From positions 4,650,001-4,714,000 of the forward strand of contig NZ_CP110011.1 of assembly GCF_025947345.1 (NCBI RefSeq): 64,000 bases of DNA, read 5' to 3'. The DNA is from Flavobacterium sp. N502536. Its GTDB lineage: Bacteria > Bacteroidota > Bacteroidia > Flavobacteriales > Flavobacteriaceae. The position numbers were made by a program, and so were the translations under genes. Shown here in pieces: positions 6,481 to 15,293 of the stretch (position 1 is the stretch's first letter; each line of letters starts with the position of its first letter). Under the pieces are notes generated by a model that was not told where the DNA came from, searched no databases, and saw nothing but the letters and a program-made list of their open reading frames with translations.

Positions 6481-9214
6481 AATCCTGTTTTAATTTCCTA
6501 TCTGCCTGTAAAGTTCCTATCACTCTATCAGTACTAGGTTTAGCTCTTGTAAGTGCATGTTGCAACCATGCTCTATATTGAGTTTTATTAAGATTCGTAT
6601 AACTTGCATCTCCCATTACATTCTTTTCGTATCCCTTATGAGGGAAAGTTATTTGATTCTCAGAAAGTACTCTGTGGTCTCCTCTATAATCAGTATATCT
6701 ATCACTCAAGCCCAGAAGGTGCAATGTTTCATGAAATACCGTATTATTATCTTTACCACTATCAAATACTGTCCCAGTGTTACCAGCTAAAAACATATAA
6801 CGTCCAGCTTTATTTCTTTGTTCGCCAGCATTAACATGAGAAATATTATCATCATCTTCTGGAGCAGAATCAAAGCTTAAAATATTTTCACCGCTTTTCA
6901 AATTCTTCTCGTTTTTACTTTCATCATATTTATATGTCATGGTAACTCCAATAGTTATACCGTCAACAATTTTAGATTGTAAATTTTTCTTAGCAAATGA
7001 ATTTAACTCTCCCGCTCTTTTTTTATTTGCACCTTGTCCTTGAATATAAATAGTCCCACTAATATTTATTCCTGTAATATTTCCTTTTTTATCTCTAACA
7101 ATATCTATAAGATAGTCCTTTCCATCAAAATCGGCATATCCCATTGGGTCGTTATTAACATAGGCATATGGTGATTCACTAATAAACTTTTCAGCCAATG
7201 GGTCAATGTTCATCCAGCGACCAAGTGCCGGGTCATAATTTCTCGCTCCATAATCATACATGTTAAGCCCCAGCTCGTCTTGAAGCTCCTTTCCGTTGTA
7301 CTTATAATTATTACTATTATCTACATAATCATTATATCCCTTGTGTTTCAATCCAAAAGGATAATAATTATTTTCTTCAATAATTTCAAGAACCTGAGTC
7401 ACCGAATTTTTAGCATAACTCAATCTTATGTTCCCCAAATGGTCTTTGTATTGGTACACATATTTTTGATGTATGTTATCATAATAGCCTTCTGCTGTAG
7501 GGAAAAATTGCAACGTTGGTTGTGATGGAACCTGCTGACTTGCCAACGCACTACTACGACTATTCTCCACTGGCGGATCGGTTGGAGCAGGATCCTCACC
7601 ATCAACAGGAGGGTCCGTATCTCCCGGATCATCCGGTACATGACCGTCACTAATAACATAACTGTACTGAAAACCTCCCAAATAATCCGTATGAGTAGTA
7701 CCGCTTGCCTCTTTTACAATTTTCCCCAGTTTCTGCCCCGTTGCATTGTAAATATACTCAATCGTCTCACTTGTTCCAAATGTAATTATCTTGGGTAAAT
7801 TCAGCTGATTGTACAATATTTCAGTAATATTTTTGTTTTCGTCTTTAATTAAATTTCCATTTAAATCGTAGGCATAATCATCTGCCGAATCATTATAACC
7901 GTTACTATCGTCTTTAAATCCCTGCGGTTGGTTAGAGGTATCTGTTACTTTCATCAATCGATTGGAATTAGCAGTGTAAAAATATCCCAGATTATCCATA
8001 TCTCCAACATAAGGATTGGTTAGTACACCAGCCATATGTTGTCGCTGTAGTCTAATAATATTTCCATTTTTATCATAATCCATATTTTCACCAAAGTAAT
8101 TTTTATTATCGGCTAAATCTGGAGTCTGATAAGTCGCCTCCGACAAACGATTCAATTGATCGTATTGATAACCATATGAACGCTTGGCCGGATCAGCATT
8201 AGTTTTCCAATAGGTTTCTGAAATATTTCCATTATAAAGTGCTTTTGCATAGTTAGCATTTGCTTCCACTTTGTCATAATTAATCTTAAAGGCAAACAGA
8301 TCTATCGGGTCTGTATTTTGCTGTAAACTTGCAACATTGTTGATTCCGGTCAACCAGCCTCTGATGTTGTAACTATAGTGTACTTTCTGCAAAGGGTTTG
8401 ATGAGTTGTTACCCACTAGTTTAGTACTCAATTGTCCGAGATCATCATAGGTATTGTAGGCCAGAACCTCTACTAGTCCACCATTGACCTGATGGGTATG
8501 GGCCAGCAAACGATCCTGGGGTGAATAGGTATATCCCTCACTTATGATCAGTTCTGAATCTCCGGACGTGCGTTTGTGCATGGTGTCTGTATAAAGCGAT
8601 TTTCCGGTAAAATCTAAACTACTGTCGGTGTTGGTATAACCGCCTAAATAATTTTGTAGTCGTGTACTCACTGCTCTGGCTCTGCTATCGTAAAAGGTAC
8701 TGGTGATTTCTCCAAATGTTTCGGATGCCATAGTCAGCGCTCTTGTCCAGCTTCCGGTAAGCAAACCTTTAACATTGTCTAAAACCAACTGCCCCCCGGC
8801 AACTGTAGGTTTGACAGCTGCACCGGGATAATTATAATCGTCATAATAGGTAACAGTTAAAAGTTTAAAATTTATGGGAGCAATAGTGTTGCTATAGTAT
8901 ACTGGGATATTGTCTATCGTTCCAGAGGTTTGTTTGGTTTCAAACAAAACAGTAGCGCTATTTTGTTCGTCCTGCAATGTTTTTCTTATGGTTGAACCTA
9001 CGGGTTGACCATTCCATCCGGTATAAATGGGTCTGCTAAAGGCATCGTATTTAGTAATGTGCCAACCTTCGGTCGTTTCGTCTTTAAAAGGCGAAAAAAC
9101 CGGTCCGGTAGCTACTACCCGATCGAGTTTATCGTAGACAATAAATTCCATTGTTTCCCAGGCAGCTTTTTCTCGACCAAACGATTGCGCTGGTCGTATT
9201 TGTACTGGTAACAT
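5987..9214 (-). CDS. Rhs/YD-core protein with C-terminal zinc-metalloprotease tip (copy A, main part)
   Basis: Contains Rhs YD repeats (YDQLNRLSEATY, YDKNGNIIRL, YDLNGNLIKDENKN), a proline-rich linker, and the Rhs core YQYKDHLGNIRLSY...NPALGRW-like DPALGRWMNIDPLAEKF. The tip has HETLHLLGLSDRY (HExxHxxGxxD zinc site) and NVMGDA (Met-turn), so it is probably a secreted metalloprotease effector. It belongs with 9426-10067: a base missing near 9148-9149 (TGGAA versus TGGGAA in copy B) and another near 9468 break the frame. Another shortened run at 6461-6467 fuses the following lipoprotein. After correction the gene would be 10067-6423, about 1215 residues. The first residues of the listed frame, up to about 9150, are out of frame and not real. 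Confidence 0.8.
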   Translation of the reverse strand: MLPVQIRPAQSFGREKAAWETMEFIVYDKLDRVVATGPVFSPFKDETTEGWHITKYDAFSRPIYTGWNGQPVGSTIRKTLQDEQNSATVLFETKQTSGTIDNIPVYYSNTIAPINFKLLTVTYYDDYNYPGAAVKPTVAGGQLVLDNVKGLLTGSWTRALTMASETFGEITSTFYDSRARAVSTRLQNYLGGYTNTDSSLDFTGKSLYTDTMHKRTSGDSELIISEGYTYSPQDRLLAHTHQVNGGLVEVLAYNTYDDLGQLSTKLVGNNSSNPLQKVHYSYNIRGWLTGINNVASLQQNTDPIDLFAFKINYDKVEANANYAKALYNGNISETYWKTNADPAKRSYGYQYDQLNRLSEATYQTPDLADNKNYFGENMDYDKNGNIIRLQRQHMAGVLTNPYVGDMDNLGYFYTANSNRLMKVTDTSNQPQGFKDDSNGYNDSADDYAYDLNGNLIKDENKNITEILYNQLNLPKIITFGTSETIEYIYNATGQKLGKIVKEASGTTHTDYLGGFQYSYVISDGHVPDDPGDTDPPVDGEDPAPTDPPVENSRSSALASQQVPSQPTLQFFPTAEGYYDNIHQKYVYQYKDHLGNIRLSYAKNSVTQVLEIIEENNYYPFGLKHKGYNDYVDNSNNYKYNGKELQDELGLNMYDYGARNYDPALGRWMNIDPLAEKFISESPYAYVNNDPMGYADFDGKDYLIDIVRDKKGNITGINISGTIYIQGQGANKKRAGELNSFAKKNLQSKIVDGITIGVTMTYKYDESKNEKNLKSGENILSFDSAPEDDDNISHVNAGEQRNKAGRYMFLAGNTGTVFDSGKDNNTVFHETLHLLGLSDRYTDYRGDHRVLSENQITFPHKGYEKNVMGDASYTNLNKTQYRAWLQHALTRAKPSTDRVIGTLQADRKLKQDYETSYFFITISMLLIGCSNKKDSKEVINLIDLLEIYEGYGIIRFTPNSTGSIRYLEFYPLSIENSKIDFTDINKFNIENGLVLRHTNKSMLWQSLITDKNIKLDSEGYGLAVISIKYHKKNNDNKFVKEYDNYLILKNRSIKVKMFDPESNKIEIDDFKIIQGI

Positions 9215-9425
9215 AAACCGTTTAAAATCTCATCATTAATCGTACCTGTAACTTTTGGCGGCAGTACATAGCTCAGATTACCGTATAAATCATAAACGTA
9301 ATAGGTATCATGTCGCTCTCCGGAATCGTAGGCTCTTTTGAGGACAACCTGTCCTTCTTTGTTTTTAAATTCTACTGTAGAACCGTTACTTTCGCTTGGG
9401 TTTCCACCCGAATTCTCATCGTAGG

Positions 9426-10067
9426 TTACCGTTTTGTATAGCTTTCCTTCAGCATAACTTCCGGCTCTGGAAGACTGGTATTATACAGTCCTAAACCTGC
9501 CTGCCAATTGGCATCGGCCTTATACAATTTTACCGCATCGGCATCCGTATTGGTCTGATACTCGATTTTAATTTCATGACCACTATTCATCTTCCAGGAA
9601 ACTCCAGGAGCTGCTTGTTTTAAAACACGGTTCAAAGGCGATTGTTCAAATGCTTTTTCGGAGAAAGGATTTGGAGTATTGTCATACTTTACAGCACTAT
9701 AAACCCCTATTGCGGCAGTTATGGCCGTATTTGGGTCAATTCTGGGATAACTATTACTTCCATTGGCAGCTGGATAAGGTAGATATTCTATGGCTTGTCG
9801 GCCAAAGCCATCATACTCCATAGGAGTTATAACATCCTGTCCCGTTCCTCCCTGACCAATGGCAATGGATTGTATCGGACGCCCCAATCCGTCGAAATAA
9901 GTTATATTCTGACTCATTTCGTCTTTGGTTAAAGTATTAAAATTAGCTGCCTTAACCTTTATTTTGGGTGCCGTAGTGTATACAAAGTTATCATCACTGA
10001 AGGTTTGGGCTTTTAAGCCCAAACCTGCAAATGCGAATAAAATTATTAAAAGAATATATTTTTTCAT
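9426..10067 (-). CDS. N-terminal part of DUF6443/Rhs-core protein (copy A)
   Basis: Starts with signal peptide MKKYILLIILFAFAGLGLKAQ, then DUF6443 (MSQNITYFDGLGRPIQSIAIGQ, VITPMEYDGFGRQ). This block begins the Rhs-type proteins of Bacteroidota. The frame ends at 9426 only because one base seems to be missing at 9461-9475. The other frame continues YAEGKLYKTVTYDEN down to about 9148 exactly as in copy B, then passes by a second one-base shift into the 5987-9214 frame. It lies 57 bases after the YD/DUF5977 gene, in the same operon. The protein should be exported by Sec; how it crosses the outer membrane is not evident, as no T9SS sorting domain is seen. Confidence 0.82.
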   Translation of the reverse strand: MKKYILLIILFAFAGLGLKAQTFSDDNFVYTTAPKIKVKAANFNTLTKDEMSQNITYFDGLGRPIQSIAIGQGGTGQDVITPMEYDGFGRQAIEYLPYPAANGSNSYPRIDPNTAITAAIGVYSAVKYDNTPNPFSEKAFEQSPLNRVLKQAAPGVSWKMNSGHEIKIEYQTNTDADAVKLYKADANWQAGLGLYNTSLPEPEVMLKESYTKR

Positions 10068-10124
10068 AACGTATTGAGTATTACAAAATGACTTTTATGG
10101 TCCTTTCTTTATTTTTTTACTGTT

Positions 10125-11864
10125 TTAATTCTCTTCTTCTCCCGGGTTCAAACAATATCCCTCACTATTAGCATAATTTTGTCCATTTGCTCCCGAATCC
10201 ATCACAGCCTTGTTTGTTGCATCAGCCTCTGAAATAAAGGATTTGTATGTTCCATATGGTATATGATAATAAACTGTGGATCCTCTCATACCAGGAGGGC
10301 AATTGTTTTTATAATATATATCATTAATCTCCAAACTATAAAAAGTGCATTTTCCGGCTGAATTAGCATAATTCTGTCCATATCTATTAATTTCATCAAG
10401 AGCCCGATCATCAGCTGTCCCTTGAGAAGTATTGGAATTGTATGTTCCCGCGGAAACAGTATACCAAACACTTTCAGGAGTACCACCAGCAGCACAGTTG
10501 TTACGGGCGATTAATCTACTTTGGGCAGAATTCCAAAAAATACATTTTGCATTATTATTGTCGTTTGCATAGGCCTGACCATTGGCAGTGATATCATTTT
10601 GCGCCTTTATATCTGCTGCTTCCTGCGACACATCAGAACTATAACGTCCTGCAGGAACACTATAAGTTACACTTTCCGGAGTTCCTCCGGCAGCACAGTT
10701 GTTTCTGGTAAACACAGCACTTTTTGCAGTATTGGCAAAAATGCATTTTGCATTATTATTATCATTTGCATAGGCCTGACCATTGCTATTAAATAAAGCT
10801 AGTCCTTTTGAATCAGCATCAGCTTGTGAATCCGTTGAAGTCTTGGCTCCTGCAACCTGACTAAAGAAAACAATTGATCCAACACCACCAGAAGCACAAT
10901 TATTTCTTGTAAACCAACCACTAAGGGCAACACTATTAAAAGTACAAGAGCCATTAGTATTAGCATAGACCTCCCCCCTTGTATTGAATAAGCGAAGTCC
11001 TTCTGAATCAGCATCTGCCTGCGAAATTATTGAAGTCTTCGCTCCTGCTACCTGACTAAAAGGCACACTCGAACCAACACCACCAGCAGGACAATTATTT
11101 TTAGTAAATGAACCATTTAGAGCAATACTCTTGAAAGTACATTTACCATTAGCATTGGCATTAGCCAGTCCATTAGCATTGACTTCATCTCGCGCCAGAT
11201 TGTCTGCAGCAGCCTGAGAACTATAAGAATCATACCTTCCTGCAGGAACTGTATACACAACAGCCTCAGGAATTCCGCCTACAGCACAGTTGCTTCTTGT
11301 AAATGACCCACTTTGGGCTGTATTCCAAAATCTACATCTACCATTAGCATTGGCATTAACCAGTCCATTGGCGTTGACTTCATCTCGCGCCAGATTGTCT
11401 GCAGCAGCCTGAGAACTATAAGAATCATACCTTCCTGCGGGAACTGTATACACAACAGTCTCAGGTACTCCGCCTACAGCACAGTTGCTTCTTGTAAATG
11501 ACCCGCTTTGGGCTGTATTCCAAAATCTACATCTACCATTAGCATTGGCATAGGCATATCCGTTTATATTGACATCATTCTGGGCCTGAGTATCAGCTTC
11601 AGCCTGAGAATTATCAGAACTGTAAATTCCTGCTGCAACAGTATACAAAACACTTTCGGGTGTTCCACCGGCAGCACAATTATTTCTCGTAAACAAACCA
11701 CTTTTGGCAGTATTTTTAAAAACACACTTAACAGCAGCGTTATTGTCTGCATAAGCCTGTCCATCTGTATTGAATTTAGCAAGTCCCAAATCGTCTGCAT
11801 CTGCCTGTGAAATGGTCGAGGTATAGGCTCCCGCCGGCTGACTGTAACTTACACTTTGTCCCAT
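10125..11864 (-). CDS. DUF5977-repeat region of YD protein (copy A, C-terminal part)
   Basis: 579 residues made of nine tandem repeats of about 65 residues. Each carries a SQADADxxAxxxxNxxGQxYAN block and a C-x(n)-SGSFTRNNCAAGG block, with two conserved cysteines per repeat. This is the DUF5977 module. The frame is the continuation of the 11849-15283 gene. The run of five C at 11865-11869 needs a sixth to join ...NCPAGG to MGQSVSYSQPAGAY, as in copy B. The listed ATG is therefore probably internal. Cysteine-rich repeats suggest an extracellular stalk, which is inference. The whole gene would be 15283-10125, about 1719 residues. Confidence 0.82.
   Translation of the reverse strand: MGQSVSYSQPAGAYTSTISQADADDLGLAKFNTDGQAYADNNAAVKCVFKNTAKSGLFTRNNCAAGGTPESVLYTVAAGIYSSDNSQAEADTQAQNDVNINGYAYANANGRCRFWNTAQSGSFTRSNCAVGGVPETVVYTVPAGRYDSYSSQAAADNLARDEVNANGLVNANANGRCRFWNTAQSGSFTRSNCAVGGIPEAVVYTVPAGRYDSYSSQAAADNLARDEVNANGLANANANGKCTFKSIALNGSFTKNNCPAGGVGSSVPFSQVAGAKTSIISQADADSEGLRLFNTRGEVYANTNGSCTFNSVALSGWFTRNNCASGGVGSIVFFSQVAGAKTSTDSQADADSKGLALFNSNGQAYANDNNNAKCIFANTAKSAVFTRNNCAAGGTPESVTYSVPAGRYSSDVSQEAADIKAQNDITANGQAYANDNNNAKCIFWNSAQSRLIARNNCAAGGTPESVWYTVSAGTYNSNTSQGTADDRALDEINRYGQNYANSAGKCTFYSLEINDIYYKNNCPPGMRGSTVYYHIPYGTYKSFISEADATNKAVMDSGANGQNYANSEGYCLNPGEEEN
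10140..11850. repeat. DUF5977 repeat array, about 195 bp units, copy A
   Basis: Nine units. The two neighbouring units covering about 11140-11530 are almost identical in DNA (for example TCGCGCCAGATTGTCTGCAG occurs in both). This indicates recent unit duplication or conversion within the gene. The units alternate between two flavours, ...TVPAGRYDSYSSQ and ...SQVAGAKTSTDSQ. Confidence 0.85.
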
Positions 11865-14800
11865 CCCCCGGCAGGACAGTTCTTTTTAGTAAACGACCCG
11901 CTTCTTGCTGCACTTTTATAGATGTACTCACTAGTTGAAGTATTATTACTGCAATCGGTCTGCTGTCCCTTATAATTATAACAGTATTTTTGAAGTACAT
12001 TTAATTCATAATCCTTTACAAATTTTAACCTGCCAGAGGAATCATATTCATAATAAGAAGGTACTCCTTTTGGATCTGTTATACTTGTTACACCAACTAA
12101 GGGATTATAAGTATAAGTGGTAATAAAAGCATTTGGAAATGCAGCTCGAAATGCATTTAAATCATTTCTTAGTAATTGTTCCGTACAATTTCCTGACATA
12201 CAGTTATCATTGTCGGCATTTGAAAGACTCTGCAAGTTTGCAATGGTTCCTACCGGAATTGCGTTGTAAGCAACATTTTCAATTTTAGCAATAGGCAATG
12301 TTTTATTGTACCCCCAGATGATCGAAACGGGAATTCCGTTTTCGACCGTATACTGTAAAACGTTACCTTTTTCATCGTATTGGTTATAGGTAATTTTCTT
12401 TTCGAGATTCCCTATATTGCTCAATGAAGGTAACGAATTGGGAAATTTTGCCCCATAAATTTCTTTAGGCTGCAGCAAATTACCCGTTAAGGCATCCTTC
12501 GCAAATACTATTTTATCTTTTGAAAAAAGCGTTCCTGATTTGTACTTCTCCGTAATTATTGGTGTACTGATTCTGTTAGCTGTTTTTAATTCAGCCATAA
12601 AGGGCTCACTCAATAAATCATCAGGATAAAAGTATTTTGTTTCTATGGTTTCTTCATTAGAGTTTTTAGTGATCTGCGAGGTCAATTGTGCACTTCCCGG
12701 ATTGTCATACTTAAATTCTTCTTCTGTTTTTAAAACCTTTCCATTAAAATATTCCTCCGTCGTTTTTTTATCCATATAATACCAGGCCGATATAAGTCTC
12801 GAGTTGGTGTACTGGTATAGGTTATAAAAATTTGGACTGCGTCTAAAGACACTTAGAGCGATACTCCTTTTATAAAACTCGTTTGGAGCTGTAGCATTTA
12901 CTAAAGGAAAACCAGGATCATTAACGGAACTTTTATTCCCGGGAGCTGTTTCGCTAAAATGATACGAAAAAGTCGTTTTTCTGGCGATATCGTTTTTATT
13001 ATATTCATTAATAAGCAAAGGCAAACCTCGTTTCCAATTGTATGAAATTTTAGAAAAATGCGAATCTTCACCATACCTCAGGTCATCATAAAAAGTAAAG
13101 TACTTTTCAACTTTAATCGCTTTGGAAATATCATTATTATCTATATTCTTTTCAGTTACTTTCTGATAGAAAACATGATAACCGTTAAATCCAAATATAT
13201 CTGAGGGAATTCTGGAATACTGAACAGCAAATTCCTGCACGCCTTTATTAATATTATTATCTTCCGGATTCGTAATTTCTGCAAAATAAGAATAGGTTCC
13301 GTAATAATAGGGTACTTCATACAATATACCTGAAGACTTGCCATCGATACTGTAATCAAAAAAACGACGAGTAGCCACATTTCCCGACTCTTTTGTCTCT
13401 ATGCTTTTAATTCGTAACCCTCCCACTGAAGTGATCGGTTCCTGAACTGTGGTGCCCATTAGATAACTAATTGTTATAAATTTGTTCGAATTTTCCATGG
13501 TATCATAGCATTTTAAACTAAGTATATACGTTTTACCTCTCTGCAAAGGCTCTCCAACATAGGGTTTAAAATTTATTCCTACTGTACCTATGGCTTCAAA
13601 ATTCATAAGACGCGCTTGCCCGTTACTCAATTCATGCAATTCTGCTATTGCATAATTTGAAGTTGTAGCTTCCCCTGGGCTAATTAAATCAAACTGAACA
13701 TAGGGTATACCTGTCATTCTTTCCGAAATTGTGATTGTATCAGTCACTGTGATCCATTCGCCGGTGGGCACCTTCTCAGAGTTAGCAAATGCTTTTAAGA
13801 CAGGTTCCCAATTATAGGTTGTATAAGAAAGATCACTGTCAGAACAGGTATTAAGTTCATAACTAAAATCTACTTCTCCTTTCGTTGGAAGAACGATATT
13901 TTTTAAAATATTGGTCTGGGTGTATGCTAAACTTGGAGCCTTGGAGCCTCCTAAGTCATTAAAAAGGGTATTCATGGTGTATCTTGAGCAGTTACCACTA
14001 AAATATCCCCAATGGTCCAAGCATGATGAATTTCTATCTAAGGCCATTTCGTTGTTATAAGAAAAAACATATGGATTCTCCCCCGTCTTTTGAAAACTTT
14101 TTAATTTCAGTCGGTATGTTGTATTTTCATTTGAAATGATAGATTCAAAAAGATCCGGATTGTACTGATTATCAGGAGTACCAAAATAGCCATAATCAAA
14201 CTGGTAGGTTTCTATTTCATTTTTATAATTAACTGTAATTTTATCGAGTGTCTTAGGAGCCGTAGCCTGAGCTTTACCTTTTATATCTTTTCGATATTTA
14301 CTGTATAAAAAATTGATTTCGTAATCCTGATTGACTTTGATTTTGGTTAAAACTTTAGTAGTGATTTCTGAATAGTAAGAGGTAATTTTTTCTCCTCCTC
14401 CAAAAATCCAATGATAATATCTGGTATAGTCTTTATCGTTCTCCAGATTGTATTGGACTGTATCATAAACAAAATCTACTGTTTCATTATTAGGTGTTAT
14501 AATCTGAACTAAATAATAGGTATAAGAATTACTTCGTGAAGTTCCGGCTAGGGCCTGAAATGCGTAACAAATACTACTTACGAGATTTAAATTTTCTGTT
14601 CTTATATTGTAAATGTACCTCACACCATCTGTATCTGTAATTTCAAAATTATTGGTACTGCTGTTAAAAGCTATTTTTTCTTTCCCAAAAGGAATCTGTT
14701 TGGTTTCGAAATTGTTCCCAAAGAAAAATTTACCAGACTTATTGGGTATTGAATAGTAAAATACATCGGGTTGTGTTTCTAAATTGTATGCATCTATATT

Positions 14801-15283
14801 ACTAAACAAAGTATAGTCTGTTCCTGCTCCATGTATACTGTCTAATTGACTTGGACTATAGGGTCCTGAACCTGGGACAAAACTATTAGATGGCAATGGG
14901 AGTTTGAAATCTCTGTTATTAGGTAAATTCCATGCAGGATTTGCCGGTCCCGGAACATCAATATCATTTTGGCCAACCACATTTTGTGTGATCTTTCCTC
15001 CTGCATTTAATTCCCAACCCAAACCAGTATTTCCCGCTACTTCTGAAGGTTTTAATCCCGAAGACTGATAGGTTAAAGTAATCGGAATTGTCAGGTTCTT
15101 TAATTTTATAGTGTGCACCGGGATCGAATAATTGGTAACCCCAGTTGAATAATTAACCGGAACATCTACATATTTGATTAGTGAATTTGCCTCAGGTGCT
15201 ACCGGAAAAAAATTGTCCTTAGCATTTTGAGACAGTAACCATACACAATTCAATAAGCATAGTATCAAAAATTTACTTTTCAT
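11849..15283 (-). CDS. YD-repeat cell-surface protein, N-terminal part (copy A)
   Basis: 1144 residues as read. Signal peptide MKSKFLILCLLNCVWLLSQN, then the Bacteroidota Rhs-type N-terminal region (SLIKYVDVPVNYSTGVTNYSIPVHTIKL, GLGWELNAGGKITQ), a long beta-rich region, and YD-type motifs (YDEKGNVLQYTVENGIPVSIIWGYNK, YEYDSSGRLKFVKDYELNVLQKYCYNY). It ends within the first DUF5977 repeat (SGSFTKKNCPAGG), where a one-base deletion in the 11865-11869 C-run causes the stop. It begins 10 bases after the propeller gene. The last 330 residues are close to copy B, but the first half is very different, so the N-terminal portion has diverged or been exchanged. The role is probably an extracellular shell or stalk for the following Rhs protein. 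Confidence 0.82.
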   Translation of the reverse strand: MKSKFLILCLLNCVWLLSQNAKDNFFPVAPEANSLIKYVDVPVNYSTGVTNYSIPVHTIKLKNLTIPITLTYQSSGLKPSEVAGNTGLGWELNAGGKITQNVVGQNDIDVPGPANPAWNLPNNRDFKLPLPSNSFVPGSGPYSPSQLDSIHGAGTDYTLFSNIDAYNLETQPDVFYYSIPNKSGKFFFGNNFETKQIPFGKEKIAFNSSTNNFEITDTDGVRYIYNIRTENLNLVSSICYAFQALAGTSRSNSYTYYLVQIITPNNETVDFVYDTVQYNLENDKDYTRYYHWIFGGGEKITSYYSEITTKVLTKIKVNQDYEINFLYSKYRKDIKGKAQATAPKTLDKITVNYKNEIETYQFDYGYFGTPDNQYNPDLFESIISNENTTYRLKLKSFQKTGENPYVFSYNNEMALDRNSSCLDHWGYFSGNCSRYTMNTLFNDLGGSKAPSLAYTQTNILKNIVLPTKGEVDFSYELNTCSDSDLSYTTYNWEPVLKAFANSEKVPTGEWITVTDTITISERMTGIPYVQFDLISPGEATTSNYAIAELHELSNGQARLMNFEAIGTVGINFKPYVGEPLQRGKTYILSLKCYDTMENSNKFITISYLMGTTVQEPITSVGGLRIKSIETKESGNVATRRFFDYSIDGKSSGILYEVPYYYGTYSYFAEITNPEDNNINKGVQEFAVQYSRIPSDIFGFNGYHVFYQKVTEKNIDNNDISKAIKVEKYFTFYDDLRYGEDSHFSKISYNWKRGLPLLINEYNKNDIARKTTFSYHFSETAPGNKSSVNDPGFPLVNATAPNEFYKRSIALSVFRRSPNFYNLYQYTNSRLISAWYYMDKKTTEEYFNGKVLKTEEEFKYDNPGSAQLTSQITKNSNEETIETKYFYPDDLLSEPFMAELKTANRISTPIITEKYKSGTLFSKDKIVFAKDALTGNLLQPKEIYGAKFPNSLPSLSNIGNLEKKITYNQYDEKGNVLQYTVENGIPVSIIWGYNKTLPIAKIENVAYNAIPVGTIANLQSLSNADNDNCMSGNCTEQLLRNDLNAFRAAFPNAFITTYTYNPLVGVTSITDPKGVPSYYEYDSSGRLKFVKDYELNVLQKYCYNYKGQQTDCSNNTSTSEYIYKSAARSGSFTKKNCPAGGWDKV

Positions 15284-15293
15284 CTTCCTAAAT

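Noticed and set aside
7280..7525. Plus-strand reading frames over the Rhs core (also 19264-19698)
   Set aside because: They lie antisense to strongly recognisable Rhs core sequence, have low-complexity hydrophobic translations and no ribosome site.
10140..11850. Regular repeats as a CRISPR array
   Set aside because: The units are 195 bases, coding and in one frame (DUF5977), without short identical repeats and unique spacers.
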